Assembly (NCBI GenBank): GCA_026745465.1
Contig: JACYXH010000826.1
Coordinates: 202,501-266,500 of the forward strand
Direction of reading: 5' to 3'
Source of the DNA: Lota lota
Taxonomy: Eukaryota > Chordata > Actinopteri > Gadiformes > Lotidae
DNA: 64,000 bases
Part shown: positions 52,882 through 64,000 of the stretch, one piece after another
Layout: every line of letters begins with the position of its first letter
Position numbering within the stretch: the stretch's first letter is position 1
Made by a program: the position numbers and the translations under genes
Notes under the pieces: generated by a model
Databases searched by the model: none
The model's input: only the letters and a program-made list of their open reading frames with translations
What the model was told of the DNA's origin: nothing

Positions 52882-55541
52882 TACATAACCATCATCTACC
52901 CTTATAAGAACTAGTCAGTATTTTCCTTAGTAGTAGATTAAGGGACTTTAATCAAATCAATGTAGCTTGCCAACACATAGCAAAGATGCTTATATTTGAG
53001 TGAATGTCCATTCCGATATCGTCATTTTGCATTGGATGATCCATTTAATTAATTGCATAAAAATACAACACAGGTCGATTAATTATAAATCGTGAAACAC
53101 ACATACAATATTAGACATATAATATCCCTGTATTCGGGGTCCAAAATGAACCCCAGCAGCCAATGGTGGATAGATTTGACCATTTGGCAGGTACAAAACA
53201 TCAGGGTTACATATTAAAACAAAACATGAGCTTGGCATAAACTCACACAACATGTTTACTCATACAGCATACATGCCAATATTTCACCCTCATGCATGCT
53301 TTTTTTTCTCCCTTCCATGTGCAGCCCACCTCTGGGTGAAGAACTGCAAGGAGCTGCTGCCCTCGTCGTACAATGGCTCTCGATTTGACCAGCCCCTTCA
53401 GGCCACCAACTGGCTGCGTAACTTCAGAGTCACCAACGAGCACTTCCTCTCAAAGGTAACCACTGCACTACCGGATAGGAATTGAGAAGCACATTCAGTG
53501 TTGAGGCTCACTGGTGTGGTGTATTAACTCATGTTACCTGCCATCCAGATACAGACCAGGCACCGCTACGTGTGGACAAAGAGGGAGTTCACAGAAGAGG
53601 GACGGCCATTAGGGGAGCTCGTGGATCAGGTAAGTCTTCCTCATAGAGTTGAGTAGTGGATGCATTCATACAACATGATTAATGTATTTTAAATATATCT
53701 AATTTGCTTCTCCCTTAGAAACTACTTATAATGCTAATATCGATTATTATACTGTGAAATGGCACATTTGGGAGTAAATCAAATACATTTACTAGAGTCA
53801 ATGAAAAGTATTATTAACTATAACCCAATTTCTTGCTTTGCCTAATATAGGGCTTGTACATCAAAATGCATCATGGGATTTTTGTTGGCGATGCTCCAAC
53901 ATTTTGAGATGCTTCAAGAGAGAGTTGTAGTAATGTCAAACCCTAGATAAACGTAAATAATCCACAACCTAGGCTCTTCAAAACTTTGTTTTGCCATGTC
54001 TTGCATGAGAAACATGGTGGACAGTCTCCCCATAATGACAAGTAATTTCACGATTAATTACTAAACACTGACCAAAGACCATTACTACCAATCACATTCC
54101 TAAGCTCCAATGTGTCACGAAATTGGAGATGGTCAATGCGATATGACGTCATGATGTACAAGCCCTATATGCAAATCCACTGATTCTGTGGTAGTTGTTT
54201 ATCAATTTACAGATAATCTTGACAAGATTACTCATTCCGATTTTTTTTGCATCAAAATAACTCCCATTCCACATTAATAGCAAGGCGTGCGTGTTGTTCC
54301 TCCGGCAGGGTATTACTCGCGTGAAGAGCAGCAGTGACGTGGTGGGCGCAGTGATCAAGGAGCTCCGGCTGCAGAGTGGCCAGCCGGAGGCCGGCTTCAG
54401 GATGGCCGTGGCTGTGGACGGGCTCAATGCCCTCTGGGGAAGATCCACCATCAAGAAGGAGGATAAGAGCCCTGTACGATTACCAGAGAGAGAGAGAGAG
54501 AGAGACATAGGTGGTCTGCAGAGTAGTGTAGATTGGGGTGTTTAACTCCCAGAGGAAAAGGTTCTGGGTTCGATTCTCCCATATCCATAACCTAGTTGTA
54601 AGCTTCCTTGTGTAAGATGTCTTACCAACCCCAACCTGCTCCTTAATGACATGCCATACTTGACTAAACAATGGTAAATAGCAAATGGTACAAAATAACC
54701 TTTTTAGGCTCCTCAGATTTGTTTTTTTCCACTGGCTTTTCTCTGATCTCGGCTGTGTTTATCTTTGTCTCAGGTAACTATAGAGGAACTGACTTTGATG
54801 CATAACCTGAGGAAGCTGGTGAAGAATGACTGGGTGAGGAATCCAAATGACAACATGGATGTTTGTTATGGTTAGCGTTTAATGTTTGTCAAATGTTCCA
54901 AATAATTTCAAATAATTGCATTCCGTCTGACCCCGTCTCAGTGTGGAGGAGCCATCATCACCGCCCTGTCCCAGACTGGTTCGCTCTACACTCCAAAGAC
55001 CTCCTACCTGCCTCATGAGCTGCTGGGAGAGGTCGGTATACAGAATAGCCCTTCATCCCCCTTCCATAAACTCAAACTCAAATATATAATGTATAATATT
55101 ATAATAATAATAATATTATATATGGTTTTTAAGCGAAGGATGAGTGCATATAATAAATTTAAAATAAAACGTGAGAAATGCACTTAATTCACATCCGGGC
55201 TTCGCAGGAAATTAACTTCCCATCTCCCTGTGTGTGGTTCCCCAGGAGGGCTTTGACAGAATGGATCCATTTGTCCCTGTGACGGTCTCCAATTACAGCG
55301 AGAAGGAGTTTGAGAGCTGTTACCTGTACTATCAGGACCGCCACTGGCTGCAACACTCACAAAGTAGGCCACACTGTTATTAATTGTTTCATCTATTTTT
55401 ATATTACACAGCACATTACCTGTGCTCAACCACTTTGTGTTGTTGTTTTCACCAGGTAGAACAGAGGAGGGGAAGAAGGAACTGATTTTCATGAGCAACA
55501 GAAATCCATCTGCGTTGGAGAGACTCTGTGCTTTCCTCTGA
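50595..55541 (+). CDS. dap3: DAP3, mitochondrial small-subunit ribosomal protein mS29
   Basis: Twelve coding exons, 397 aa (human 398): 50595-50633, 50855-50974, 51165-51266, 52530-52638, 52745-52837, 53325-53455, 53549-53629, 54309-54473, 54774-54833, 54942-55031, 55246-55363, 55456-55541. DAP3 is a GTP-binding component of the mitoribosome small subunit, also linked to apoptosis. The P-loop GVKGSGKT is at 125-132. The conserved [48 protein letters not shown] and WLQH segments all match human DAP3. The N-terminal 30 residues ([13 protein letters not shown]...ARSIHTSG) are basic and acid-free, as expected of a mitochondrial presequence. The start is set by the acceptor at 50,590-50,591, three bases before ATG. 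Introns carry several repeats. Confidence 0.97.
51267..52529 (+). repeat. dispersed fish repeats filling dap3 intron 3
   Basis: From about 51,326 the text runs 'caagtcaatttcatttgtat...ctcaaagggcttaacagg...accaaggaagaaaccttgag...'. This is a dispersed repeat I recognise from other teleost introns. Related-looking text continues to about 51,910 ('aagaggtgggttttaag'), and other repeat-like sequence to about 52,340. No open frame of note. Family name not assigned. Confidence 0.6.
52845..52876. repeat. (AC)n microsatellite, dap3 intron 5
   Basis: About 16 units starting about 7 nt after the exon 5 donor. Confidence 0.9.
53846..54169. mobile_element. 324-bp MITE with 18-bp inverted ends, dap3 intron 7
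   Basis: The left end TATAGGGCTTGTACATCA (53,846-53,863) is the exact reverse complement of the right end at 54,152-54,169. The outermost TA may be the target duplication, leaving 16-bp terminal inverted repeats. There is no open frame. The TA target suggests a Tc1/mariner-type or similar non-autonomous DNA transposon (inference). Confidence 0.8.
54523..54660 (+). repeat. tRNA-derived SINE in dap3 intron 8
   Basis: 'agtagtgtagattggggtgt', B-box-like 'ggttctgggttcgattc', then 'agcttccttgtgtaagatgtcttacc...cctgctccttaatgac'. The clearest SINE copy in the window. Confidence 0.8.
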
Positions 55542-56241
55542 AGACACTTCCTAAAAATGATCAAGCGTTCAAAACGACATACACAAGCCTTAGCCCAAAT
55601 ACAAACAAATGCATCATGTCCCTCTATCAATGTAGTCCTCTGTAAATTATGTTGAATGTTTTGTAATAAAATGTTAAATAATAAAATAAATAAATAATAA
55701 TAATAAAAAAGGTAAACATGCATTTGTGTTTTTGCAGGTTATAAGTTACCATAATTTATGTCATGATGTACAGCATGATAAGAAGGGTTGCCTATGATAA
55801 AGAAACCATCTTGGATAAGTGGATCAAATATGGAACAAGTCCAAATACACGTCAGCGCCACCTGTATGTAGACGCAAATTGTACAGTTGATCACGTGACG
55901 TTACTCGAGATCACCTGATTCTCAACCTCCAGTGCATCTTGGGCCAAAACAAACCTAGAGAAACCATAGAGAGAAACTCCCAAAAGCATGTGAATGTATG
56001 CATTCAATGTAATTTAAGGGCAAGTCTCAAATTTTAGTAGGAAGTAGCTAGATAATGTGTGAATTCTGACGCGCAGAGTTGGACCTCCGTTGTGGAGGAT
56101 GAAACTTGTGAGTCTGCAAGAAAATCATCTGCACTTCATTGGATAAGTGAGCTGACGCAGAAAGAGATCACGTTAATTTAGTTCAGCTTTAAAGTCAGAC
56201 CGTTTTCAGGAGCTCACTGAGAACCTTTCGTTGTAGATAAA
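55542..56241 (+). other. dap3 3' end and gba1 promoter
   Basis: Three candidate dap3 poly(A) signals begin at AATAAA 55,665-55,670. Only about 570 bp separate this from the gba1 ATG, so the two tandem genes are tightly packed. A CLEAR-type E-box sits at 55,891-55,898. Confidence 0.7.
55891..55898. promoter_or_regulatory. CLEAR-type palindromic E-box upstream of gba1
   Basis: TCACGTGA in the context GATCACGTGACG, about 344 bp upstream of the gba1 ATG. TFEB/TFE3 recognise GTCACGTGAC-like elements in lysosomal gene promoters, and GBA1 is a known member of that network. Function here is inferred from motif and position. Confidence 0.55.
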
Positions 56242-59200
56242 ATGTATCTGGCGTTAAGAAGAGACATCATCGTGTCAGCTATGTTACTCTTGACCGCATT
56301 GACACTTTCCACAGGTAAACCAGCACTATTTGACTTATCATATTTGTCAATTAACATTGTCTTTGGTAGGATTGATATTTGAATCGATACTGTTTCGCTG
56401 ATTTATCTTAATTAATTTGTCCAGGAAATAAAAGGTGTTTGCCCCGAGACTTTGGCCATGGCTCTGTGGTGTGCGAGTGTAATTCCACATACTGTGACAG
56501 CGTTGGGTCGGTGACTGTGCCCCCACTGGGCCAGTTCACCGCCTACCTGAGCAGCAAGGCAGGCAGTAGGCTGGAAGAGGTCCAGGGCCAAGTCATCAAG
56601 AATACCACTGCAGTGGGTGAGTAGCAGATGTGAAAGTGAATAGGGTACAGGCTCTTCTATACTGCCAATGGTCATAACAAGGGGCTCAAACTAATAACCC
56701 ATAAAACAATCAATATTGTTAGGTTACACAGTTGAGGATGCCTGTAATACAAACATTGCATGGCAATAAACAACTTCCACTGTTGTTATTTATTGTGCAT
56801 ATGACATGAAACTTGGTTTATGTGCACTGTACACCTTGAACTTAAACCTATCCATATATTCCCAATCTCATCCAGGTCTCAGGCTAACCATCGTTCCTTT
56901 CCAGAAGTATCAGGAGGTCAGGGGTTTTGGAGGGGCCATGACGGATGCAGCCGCTTATAACATTCTGTCCCTCTCCCCCGGCACCCAGGACCAACTTCTG
57001 CGCCAGTACTTTTCCCCTGACGGTGGGTCATACAAGAGAGATCACATGATCCTTACATCTATGTGTGTCCCATTGGTATAATGGCTCAATAATGTAGTAA
57101 ATCATTGTTCATCGTATGTGTTCTGTAGGTATTGGCTACACTGTGGTGCGGGTGCCCATGGCTAGCTGTGACTTCTCCCTCCGTCTGTACACGTATGCAG
57201 ACACACCTGGAGACTACAGCCTGGAAAACTTCACTCTAGCCCCAGAAGATACCAATATGAAGGTTCCTCACTCACTCATTCACTCATGCACTCACTCACC
57301 CTCCATCTCTCTTTCACATTTACTCACTCACTCACTCACTCACTCTCTCACACACACACTATTCCTGCAGCACCCATCTCACCTGTTCCCTCTCTGTCTA
57401 TCCCAGATCCCTCTGCTGCAGCGGGCTCAGGCCATGTCCCCCCAGCCACTGTCCCTGCTAGCCAGCGCCTGGAGCGCCCCCGCCTGGCTGAAGACCAACA
57501 ATGCTCTGACTGGGAAGGGCTCCCTCAAAGGGCAGCCGGGGGGCAAGGAGCACAAAACCTGGGCTCAGTACTACGTTAGGTAATAACATACACACATTAA
57601 TATATATTGCTTGACCCCAGTCTTGTAGGACAAGACAGAACAAGATGCAAGAGGACCGGATTACATGTTTCTCATTTCTTGTAGGTTCCTGGATGAGTAT
57701 GCTAAGTACAACCTGTCTTTCTGGGCCTTAACCACTGGAAACGAGCCCTCTGCTGGACGAATGACAAACTACAGGTTATAAACTCCCGTTCTTTGCAACC
57801 GCTTACCATGAATGACCATATGTAGAGGGAGAGAAGGGCTAGTTGTGTTCAGGGTTATGTGTCTCTACAGTTTCCAGGCCATGGGCTTCACCGCGGAGGA
57901 GCAGAGAGACTGGGTGGCTATGGACCTGGGCCCTGCTGTGACGGCCTCCGCTCACCCCCGTACACACATCCTCATTCTGGATGACAACCGGCTGTTGCTG
58001 CCGTACTGGGCTAAAGTGGTGAGACCACCAGACTTGGCATAACAGTGCACAGCAGCATAGAGCTGCTGCCTGCTGCAACTAATCATTTCTTTTTTACCAC
58101 TGGCCTAAATTGGCAGCCAAGGAAAACTAAAGTATTCATTGTATAATTTAAAGCAGAGCATGCCTGAAGCACTCAGCAGCAAATGTTTGGTATTTTTACT
58201 TGATAAATGACTAACAGTACTTAAAATTTAAATAAATGGAATAGTCAACAGTAAATTGATTTACAATTTTAGATTTACAGATTTTAGATTTACAAAAATT
58301 GTTCTGATTTATGATGTAAAAATACCTGACATTCGCTGATTAGAGTTTCAGAGGCTCTCTGCTTTTATATGGGTGCATGCATGAGAGAGTTAAATGTGTT
58401 GTAATCAAATGCCTCTTACTCATCAACCCCCCCCCCCCCCCCCCCCTTTCTCTGCCCGGTGCCTGGTAGGTCCTCAGTGACGTGGAGGCGGGGCGATACA
58501 TCCACGGCGTGGCGGTCCACTGGTACCTGGACAGCTTCGTCCCCGCTGAGATAAGCCTGGGCACCACCCACCACCTCTTCCCAGAGTACTACCTGTTTGG
58601 CACGGAGGCCTGCGCAGGTTGGAGCCCAGTAGACCGAGGGGTGAAGCTGGGCAGCTGGGAGAGGGCGGAGCAGTATGCCGCTAACATCATCCAGGTAGGC
58701 AGTCTTAGAAGCCACCCACTCTGTGTTCAGAGTTACGCATGTTGTACGGTCCTGTTTAGCTGTTGTAGAGTATGCATACTTTGAACTGTCAAAGCTGTGG
58801 GGGCAGATGTTTTAAGACCGAGATTTTTCTTTTTACTAGTAGTTATTCTATCAGATGCTTTTATCCAAAGCGATTTGAATTCAGATATGGGTCATTAAGG
58901 AGCAGGTAGAGGTTAGGGATCTTGTGGAAGCACGCCGACAGACATTAGAGATGGAACCCACCCAGTACCGTGTAGCTGGGAGTTGGGAACACCCACACAA
59001 CTACACTATCCTGCCCTGATAGTATATAAAAATATCAGTGTGTAAAATGTATTACTCTCTTCCGAATGTTTTCCACAGCCAAGGACGGTACATTGCACAC
59101 CTGGCCGTTCCGTTTTGTTAGGTTTCTGCTTCCTCTGCTGAAACTCATCTACCTTCATTTGGTTTAGCATTTTGCATGTTATCACAAGGGATTTAGCCGT

Positions 59201-59945
59201 GTGTGTGCGATCCCCATCCCACATGGGAACCTCGCGCTGGGCCCTTCACTGTGTCTGGTGTGATTGTTCTCGGTGTTGTTGACCTCAAGGACCTCAACCA
59301 CTATGTGGTTGGCTGGACCGACTGGAACCTGGCCTTGAACCCGGGCGGTGGACCAAACTGGGTCCAGAACTTTGTGGACAGTCCCATCATAGTGAACCGC
59401 AAACAAGATGTGTTCTACAAGCAGCCCTCCTTCTACAGCATGGCTCACTTCAGGTAACACATAACTAGTGCTATGTTATGTGGTGTATCAGATGGGAGGG
59501 GTAGACCTCCGGGTCCAATAGTGTTTAATAATGCGTAGAAACAAGAACATAGAAGGGATTTAAATTTTGTATGCCTTGAATTGTCCACCATTATAATTAA
59601 TTCATAACATGTTATCTCTGTGGTCCACAGTAAGTTCCTGCTCAAGGGCTCTCGTAGAGTGGGCGTGTCAGCGAGTAAGGAGACCACCCTGGAATTCTCA
59701 GCCTTCATCAGACCAGATGGCTCCGTTGTGCTCATCATACTGAACCGGTAGGGGACTGATATGTGGTAGACGTGCATGTAATCGCTAAACACACTGATGT
59801 AAGGATTCAGGATTGTGTGTGTCTGTGTGTGATTTTTAGGTCAGCATTGGATGTCCAGTTCGAGGTGTGGGACCGTTTGGTGGGCTTCATTCCCTCTACA
59901 GCGCCCCCTAGATCTCTGCTGACGCTTGCCTGGAATACTCACTGA
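56242..59945 (+). CDS. gba1: lysosomal acid beta-glucosidase (glucocerebrosidase)
   Basis: Eleven coding exons, 522 aa (human 536): 56242-56314, 56425-56616, 56876-57022, 57129-57262, 57407-57579, 57685-57774, 57871-58018, 58470-58694, 59290-59453, 59631-59747, 59840-59945. It hydrolyses glucosylceramide in the lysosome (GH30 family). The signal peptide is about residues 1-24 ([20 protein letters not shown]). The N-terminal Cys cluster (CLPRDFG...[10 protein letters not shown]) is conserved. The acid/base Glu260 lies in TGNEPSAG and the nucleophile Glu365 in FGTEAC. Their spacing of 105 residues equals the human spacing. [23 protein letters not shown] and [13 protein letters not shown] are all present, so it should be active. 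The exon 4 donor (AAG/GTTCCT) is weak and the 144-bp intron behind it is open in frame. A 20-nt C tract lies just before the exon 8 acceptor. Confidence 0.97.
58838..59024 (-). repeat. SINE in gba1 intron 8, antisense
   Basis: On the minus strand: 'gggcaggatagtgtag' head, then a 'gcttccacaagatccctaacc' middle and an 'aaatcgctttggataaaagc' tail near 58,855. Full-length-looking copy of the family at 54,523. Confidence 0.8.
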
Positions 59946-61785
59946 CATAACACCCACACAAACACAACGTGATGTACACAAAACACACACACACTGGCAT
60001 AACAAACAAGCCCGTACTACACCAAGTATTTACAATGTAAACTGTTAAACTTGCCTGCAACAACCAGAGATACACAGACACTGGACTAAGGTGTAAAATG
60101 CACCAATAGCACATAGGTTTGGTATTACTACAAAATAAATACCGAAAATGTAAGCATAATTTCAGCTAGCTCAAAACGTTTGAAGCTAAAATGAATCCTT
60201 GAAACTAAAACTTAGACATTGAAAAAAACCTGACTTAAAATAAACTGAAAGTGCAATTAAAACAACTGAATTATAACCCATTAGGCATTCTGGGTTTTTG
60301 ATACAAACCATACACTTATGGACACCCAGGTTAAGTTGTCTACAATGATTTACATCTTCCCTTGCTTAACATTGCTGAAGGAACGTTGGTTATAAACTAA
60401 ATAAATTTGTTATTATGAATCATTTAATTTTGTGAAAGGTAAATGTAATATGGTACTAATGTATATATCACAACTGAAAGATGTGCCTGCAGCCAGACAT
60501 GGACTATGTTGATAAATGTTTATATTGTGTGTAATGTACATAATCTGCATAATGTGCATACACTTCTTTACAACCCTTTTCATTGTGAAAACATAAAGGG
60601 TACTTTGAGTTGTCAATTACACGTTACCTATTTTATGGAAAATTCCTCATTTATATGGAGTCCCCACTAGTGATTGGCTCGTTTAAAATCGTAGGTAAAG
60701 GTGTCTATTCTAATGGCTCCGTCACAGCTCGTGCCCATTTGGTGTTGTCATTCATTAATAACCCAGACAGCAGGATTTATGCCAAAACTGGGAATACATG
60801 TTGATTTGAGGGTTGATTACATGCAAAGGATGTATGGGAATGCATACAGCTGATGAATGTAAATCCAGGAAGTACTGCAGCCAAATACAACCTTTTTGTT
60901 CCAATTTATTATTACATCATACACATTTTTCCATATATATAATATACATATTTTGATAATCAGATTTCACTTTTTTTTTCATTCGCAGTGTTTTTTTCCT
61001 TTTCAAACCATAAGTTGGACTAAAAGTATTTACATAAAAAAGTGATAAAAATGTGAAAGAAAAGACAAAAGTTGTTAATAAAATGAGCAGAGATGACATA
61101 TCTTTTATATAATATATACACCAGAACAAACGCCTGGATGTTAAGCATTGATAGACGAAACAAAATGGGGTTTACATCTGGGAGACCCTTGGCCCGCCTT
61201 CTCCTTAAAACTCCTTTTAAGTCTTTCAGATGTCAACAGAGACGAGACCAAACCTTAACCCTCATACACTCATCACAACTTCCGTCGGTGGTCCTCAGTA
61301 AAGCCATTATTTGGCATGTTGTTCCTCGAGGAAAAAAGAAACCAATGCAAAAAGGTTGTCTGACGTAGAACATAAGACTTTAGAAGGTTCAGTTTCAGCA
61401 GATTGTATGCTGAGCAGAGAAGAGGGACAACATATTTGGAATACAGAGGGGGCTTCCATGACAACAGTGTATTACAGCAGTGCACCTTTCAGGCTGGAAA
61501 AATAAAAGATGGTATGGTGAGATGACAGAGGAATCAACTTAGTTTTCTCTTGGGAAGTTGACGGAGAACTATACTGCACCTGGGCTAGGTATTGAAGACA
61601 GTATGAGAAGAAAACATCTGTAGCACACCGTGTGTGTCGAGAGTACATGGTTAGAGGAATATTTAAAGGAAAAACCTAAGCCAAATGTTTCTTTTTTGCA
61701 GCAGAGATGAACAGGAGAGGAGAAGAAATGGGTACTTCTCTGTGAACATAGTTGGGGTGGGGGGGGGGGGGGGGATGTGTGCGAC
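59946..61785. other. converging 3' regions of gba1 (+) and rnf115 (-)
   Basis: AATAAA at 60,134-60,139, and further copies to about 60,400, probably end gba1 transcripts. TTTATT at 60,905-60,910 is a minus-strand poly(A) signal that would give rnf115 a 3' UTR of about 0.9 kb. A 16-nt G tract at 61,759-61,774 lies 12 bp beyond the rnf115 stop. No coding exon between. Confidence 0.6.
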
Positions 61786-63904
61786 TCAGAAGGACCATCT
61801 CTCCTGTGTTCTCGAGTCCGTCGCGAGGGAGGGGGACTCTGGGGGAGGCTGGCTGCTGCTGTCCTCTCCGTTCAAGCCCTTCCTGCACACTGGACACGTG
61901 TCATGCTATGCCATCAGGGAAGGAGAGAAGAGCATTGAAAATACCTCTTAGTTTTTCTCACAATGCACCTGGAACTCCAGTTAACGAGCAAATGTAGCTT
62001 ACTGAGCCCATGAAACATAACATGCAATAGCAACACACTGAATAGTAACAATATAATGCAAACAGCTTACTCTAGTTGTATTTTCGCTTTGACTTACAAA
62101 ATATATCGATGTTGTGGATGACTTTATACATTATTCTCTTCCAATTCTTCCCAGCGATCCCATTCTTTTAAGCTATTAACTTATCACTGATGTGACAGGA
62201 CTTTCCTAACTTCATAAAGGTGTTGTCCAAGGCTCTTACCATTTCCAACCAGGGAACTATACAGTCTGAATGGAAGAAGTGATTGCAGGGTAGCTGTCTG
62301 ACGGGCTCCCCGACTGAGAAGTCCTCTTTGCAAACAGGACATTCCATACTGCAGTCTGCACATACACAAGACCGGGGGACAGGACATTAATAAGCATCAC
62401 GTTGACATGATTGAGTTACTGCTCAACTAAGAGGCAATGGCCTTGTAATGTATGGCCAAGTACAGAATTAATATTGTAATTTATAGCCCTGGTGTGTCAT
62501 CAGACATAAATGTCCTGATCAGACATCGATATATTGAAACCAGTTGTTCATTCCAATATCGTGACTGACCCCAGAAATAAATAGCAATAAGACACCCGTC
62601 TGTTGACAGAATTGTGGGCTACGTGGGCAGGAGGCAATGCAAGAAAAGTGAGACATCCTAGTGAGTCAGCTAGCACCTGCCCTGCAAAGCCTCATTGTTG
62701 ATTGTGCTGTACAGATAAAATAGGACACATATTGATGAGCCTGGCTGGCAGTGGTCCAAAAACGATTGAGAAAAAAGAAAGTTGTGACAGGTATATAAAT
62801 GAATATAAATGGTGTTCATAATATAACTGATTCCTGTGGTAGTTCATATTGGTTGTTTAATAGTCTCTATTACACATAATTAATAAGCGCCATGTTGCTG
62901 TTTTAAATCCACTGATACAATAAGAACTGAAGGAGATACAAGGCTCTCATACAGGGAATGAGAGCACACTGAAACCATCATCAAGATCAGCATTCAGACT
63001 GGCTGTTCTAGTCCCATTTATGCATGCAAGTTCAATCGTAGCGAAGCCGTGAGGCTGACCTGCTTGTTCCTGAGAGACGTGGACGGTGGGGAGGGAGGAG
63101 ATCTTGTCCTTCTCTGCTGGAGGCGGACCCGTGTTTTCAAACTGTCCTAACAGCTGCACACAAGTCATCGAATAAAAGCACTGTTAACATTTCAAATCCT
63201 TTAAAAGATAAATAGGCAACGCTGATTAGAAAGCTGACGTGGGCATTGCCTCTACCTGTGTTATTACGGCGTCTAGTCCTCCCTGTCCCCAGGCATAGTC
63301 CCCTGGGTTAGAGTGCAGCATCCCAGTCCTGGAAGAACAGTGTAATGTTCAACATATAGCAGAAGGCTAGTGCCGTCATATGATCTACCATTAGCCACCA
63401 GGCTACCAATAGCTATTTGGATTCCATGGACAGTTTGGACTCATCTGGACATACCATGATATAGGGGGTGACCCGGCGACTCCAGAGTTGACGAACAGAC
63501 CAGCCAGAAACTGTTGTACGATCCTAAATAAAAAAAAGAACAAGCATTAAACGGAGGCCCAAGAACTGAAGACAAGGTGGAGGAGTGTGTCGGAGGAGTG
63601 AGGCTGATATGGTGACTCACCCTTCCACCGCAGGAGACCGGTCTGGTCTACTGCTGCCTCTGGACCGGTACCTCCGCTGGCTGTACAGGCGAGGGGGGCG
63701 CCCGGGCCCCCAGTGTTCCCCAGACCCAAACGGACCCCCGATGGGACCCCCTAGACCTGCCGGAACCGAACCCCCGATCGGCCCCCCTCCCAGCCCCCCT
63801 AGCCCACTGAGACCTCCCAGACCCCCTCCAGGGACCCTGGGCTCTGAATCTGGGCTGTCGCCATCAGCTGTGATAGGCCGGTCCACAAACAGCAGGTGCC
63901 ATAA
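61786..63904 (-). CDS. rnf115: RNF115 (BCA2/Rabring7) E3 ubiquitin ligase, 3' exons only
   Basis: Six minus-strand exons, 251 codons, phases consistent: 63904-63621, 63523-63455, 63328-63256, 63153-63060, 62355-62240, 61905-61786. The upstream exons with the N-terminal zinc finger lie beyond the right edge. RNF115 is a RING-H2 ubiquitin ligase that binds Rab7 and acts in endosomal sorting. Matches to human RNF115 include [49 protein letters not shown], the RING ([10 protein letters not shown]...[10 protein letters not shown]...HDTCPVCRK) and a C-terminal RWSF (human RWTF). RNF126 lacks the RYRSRGSS and RW-F ends, so RNF115 is preferred. A Gly/Pro-rich stretch of about 45 residues precedes the GRPPRL segment and is not in human RNF115. 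Confidence 0.93.
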
Positions 63905-64000
63905 CTAAAGAGGTTGAAATGGACAAAATGAGAGCAGACAAGTAGAGATTTAATAAACAAAAGATGATGACAAGGGGATATTGGGAACATGGATTTAAAG
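63905..64000. other. rnf115: rnf115 intron (partial)
   Basis: Intron sequence upstream of the first visible rnf115 exon. No exon signal was seen before the window ends. Confidence 0.7.

Noticed and set aside
57116-57583. Single 155-codon exon covering gba1 exons 4 and 5
   Set aside because: Human GBA1 aligns without the 48-residue TCAC-rich insert, so I treat it as an intron. The possibility of retention is recorded as a finding.

Overview
This window looks like nuclear DNA of a teleost fish. Its genes are split into many small exons with GT/AG introns. The introns carry tRNA-derived SINE fragments, CA/TC microsatellites and fish-type dispersed repeats. The gene set corresponds to the human 1q22 neighbourhood (ENTREP3/FAM189B, FDPS, RUSC1, ASH1L, DAP3, GBA1), with an RNF115 gene beside GBA1. 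No retrovirus-like or other capsid-bearing element was recognised. Species cannot be fixed by eye.

Layout, left to right: 0-2.3 kb is intergenic with an old SINE fragment. entrep3 (+) runs 3.4-8.8 kb, with a probable non-coding first exon ending near 2,749. fdps (+) runs 11.5-15.7 kb and has a roughly 1.5 kb non-coding dispersed repeat in its last intron. rusc1 (+) runs 18.4-29.0 kb and has a very large disordered first coding exon, then a RUN domain and a C-terminal SH3. 29-34 kb is rusc1 3' region and intergenic DNA. An ash1l-like gene (-) runs 45.7-34.3 kb, with a probable non-coding exon near 48.7 kb. dap3 (+) runs 50.6-55.5 kb, gba1 (+) runs 56.2-59.9 kb, and the 3' six coding exons of rnf115 (-) run 63.9-61.8 kb and continue past the right edge.

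The most striking observation is the ash1l-like gene. About 2,049 codons can be assembled from 12 exons with consistent phases. They match ASH1L from its N-terminus through its AT-hooks to the segment just before the AWS domain. The transcript model then goes directly, in frame, to the segment just after the post-SET region. It later goes directly, again in frame, from the segment before the bromodomain to an ASH1L-like C-terminal helix. The AWS-SET-post-SET block and the bromodomain-PHD-BAH block are both absent from the genomic DNA, because the introns where they should lie are only 148 and 511 bp. This looks like an intact ASH1L paralogue (perhaps a teleost duplicate) stripped of its catalytic and reader domains.

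Other notable points: a 40-bp tandem array that has copied the 3' splice site of entrep3 exon 9; stop-free in-frame small introns in gba1 and rusc1; a 15-nt optional microexon in rusc1; a microsatellite forming a roughly 160-nt polypyrimidine tract in the ash1l-like gene; a CLEAR-type E-box upstream of gba1; and a TA-flanked MITE in dap3. The genes are not an operon-like system. They are unrelated housekeeping and signalling genes held in a conserved block: lysosomal glucocerebrosidase, mitoribosomal DAP3, isoprenoid synthesis by FDPS, ubiquitin ligase RNF115 and a likely ligase adaptor ENTREP3.
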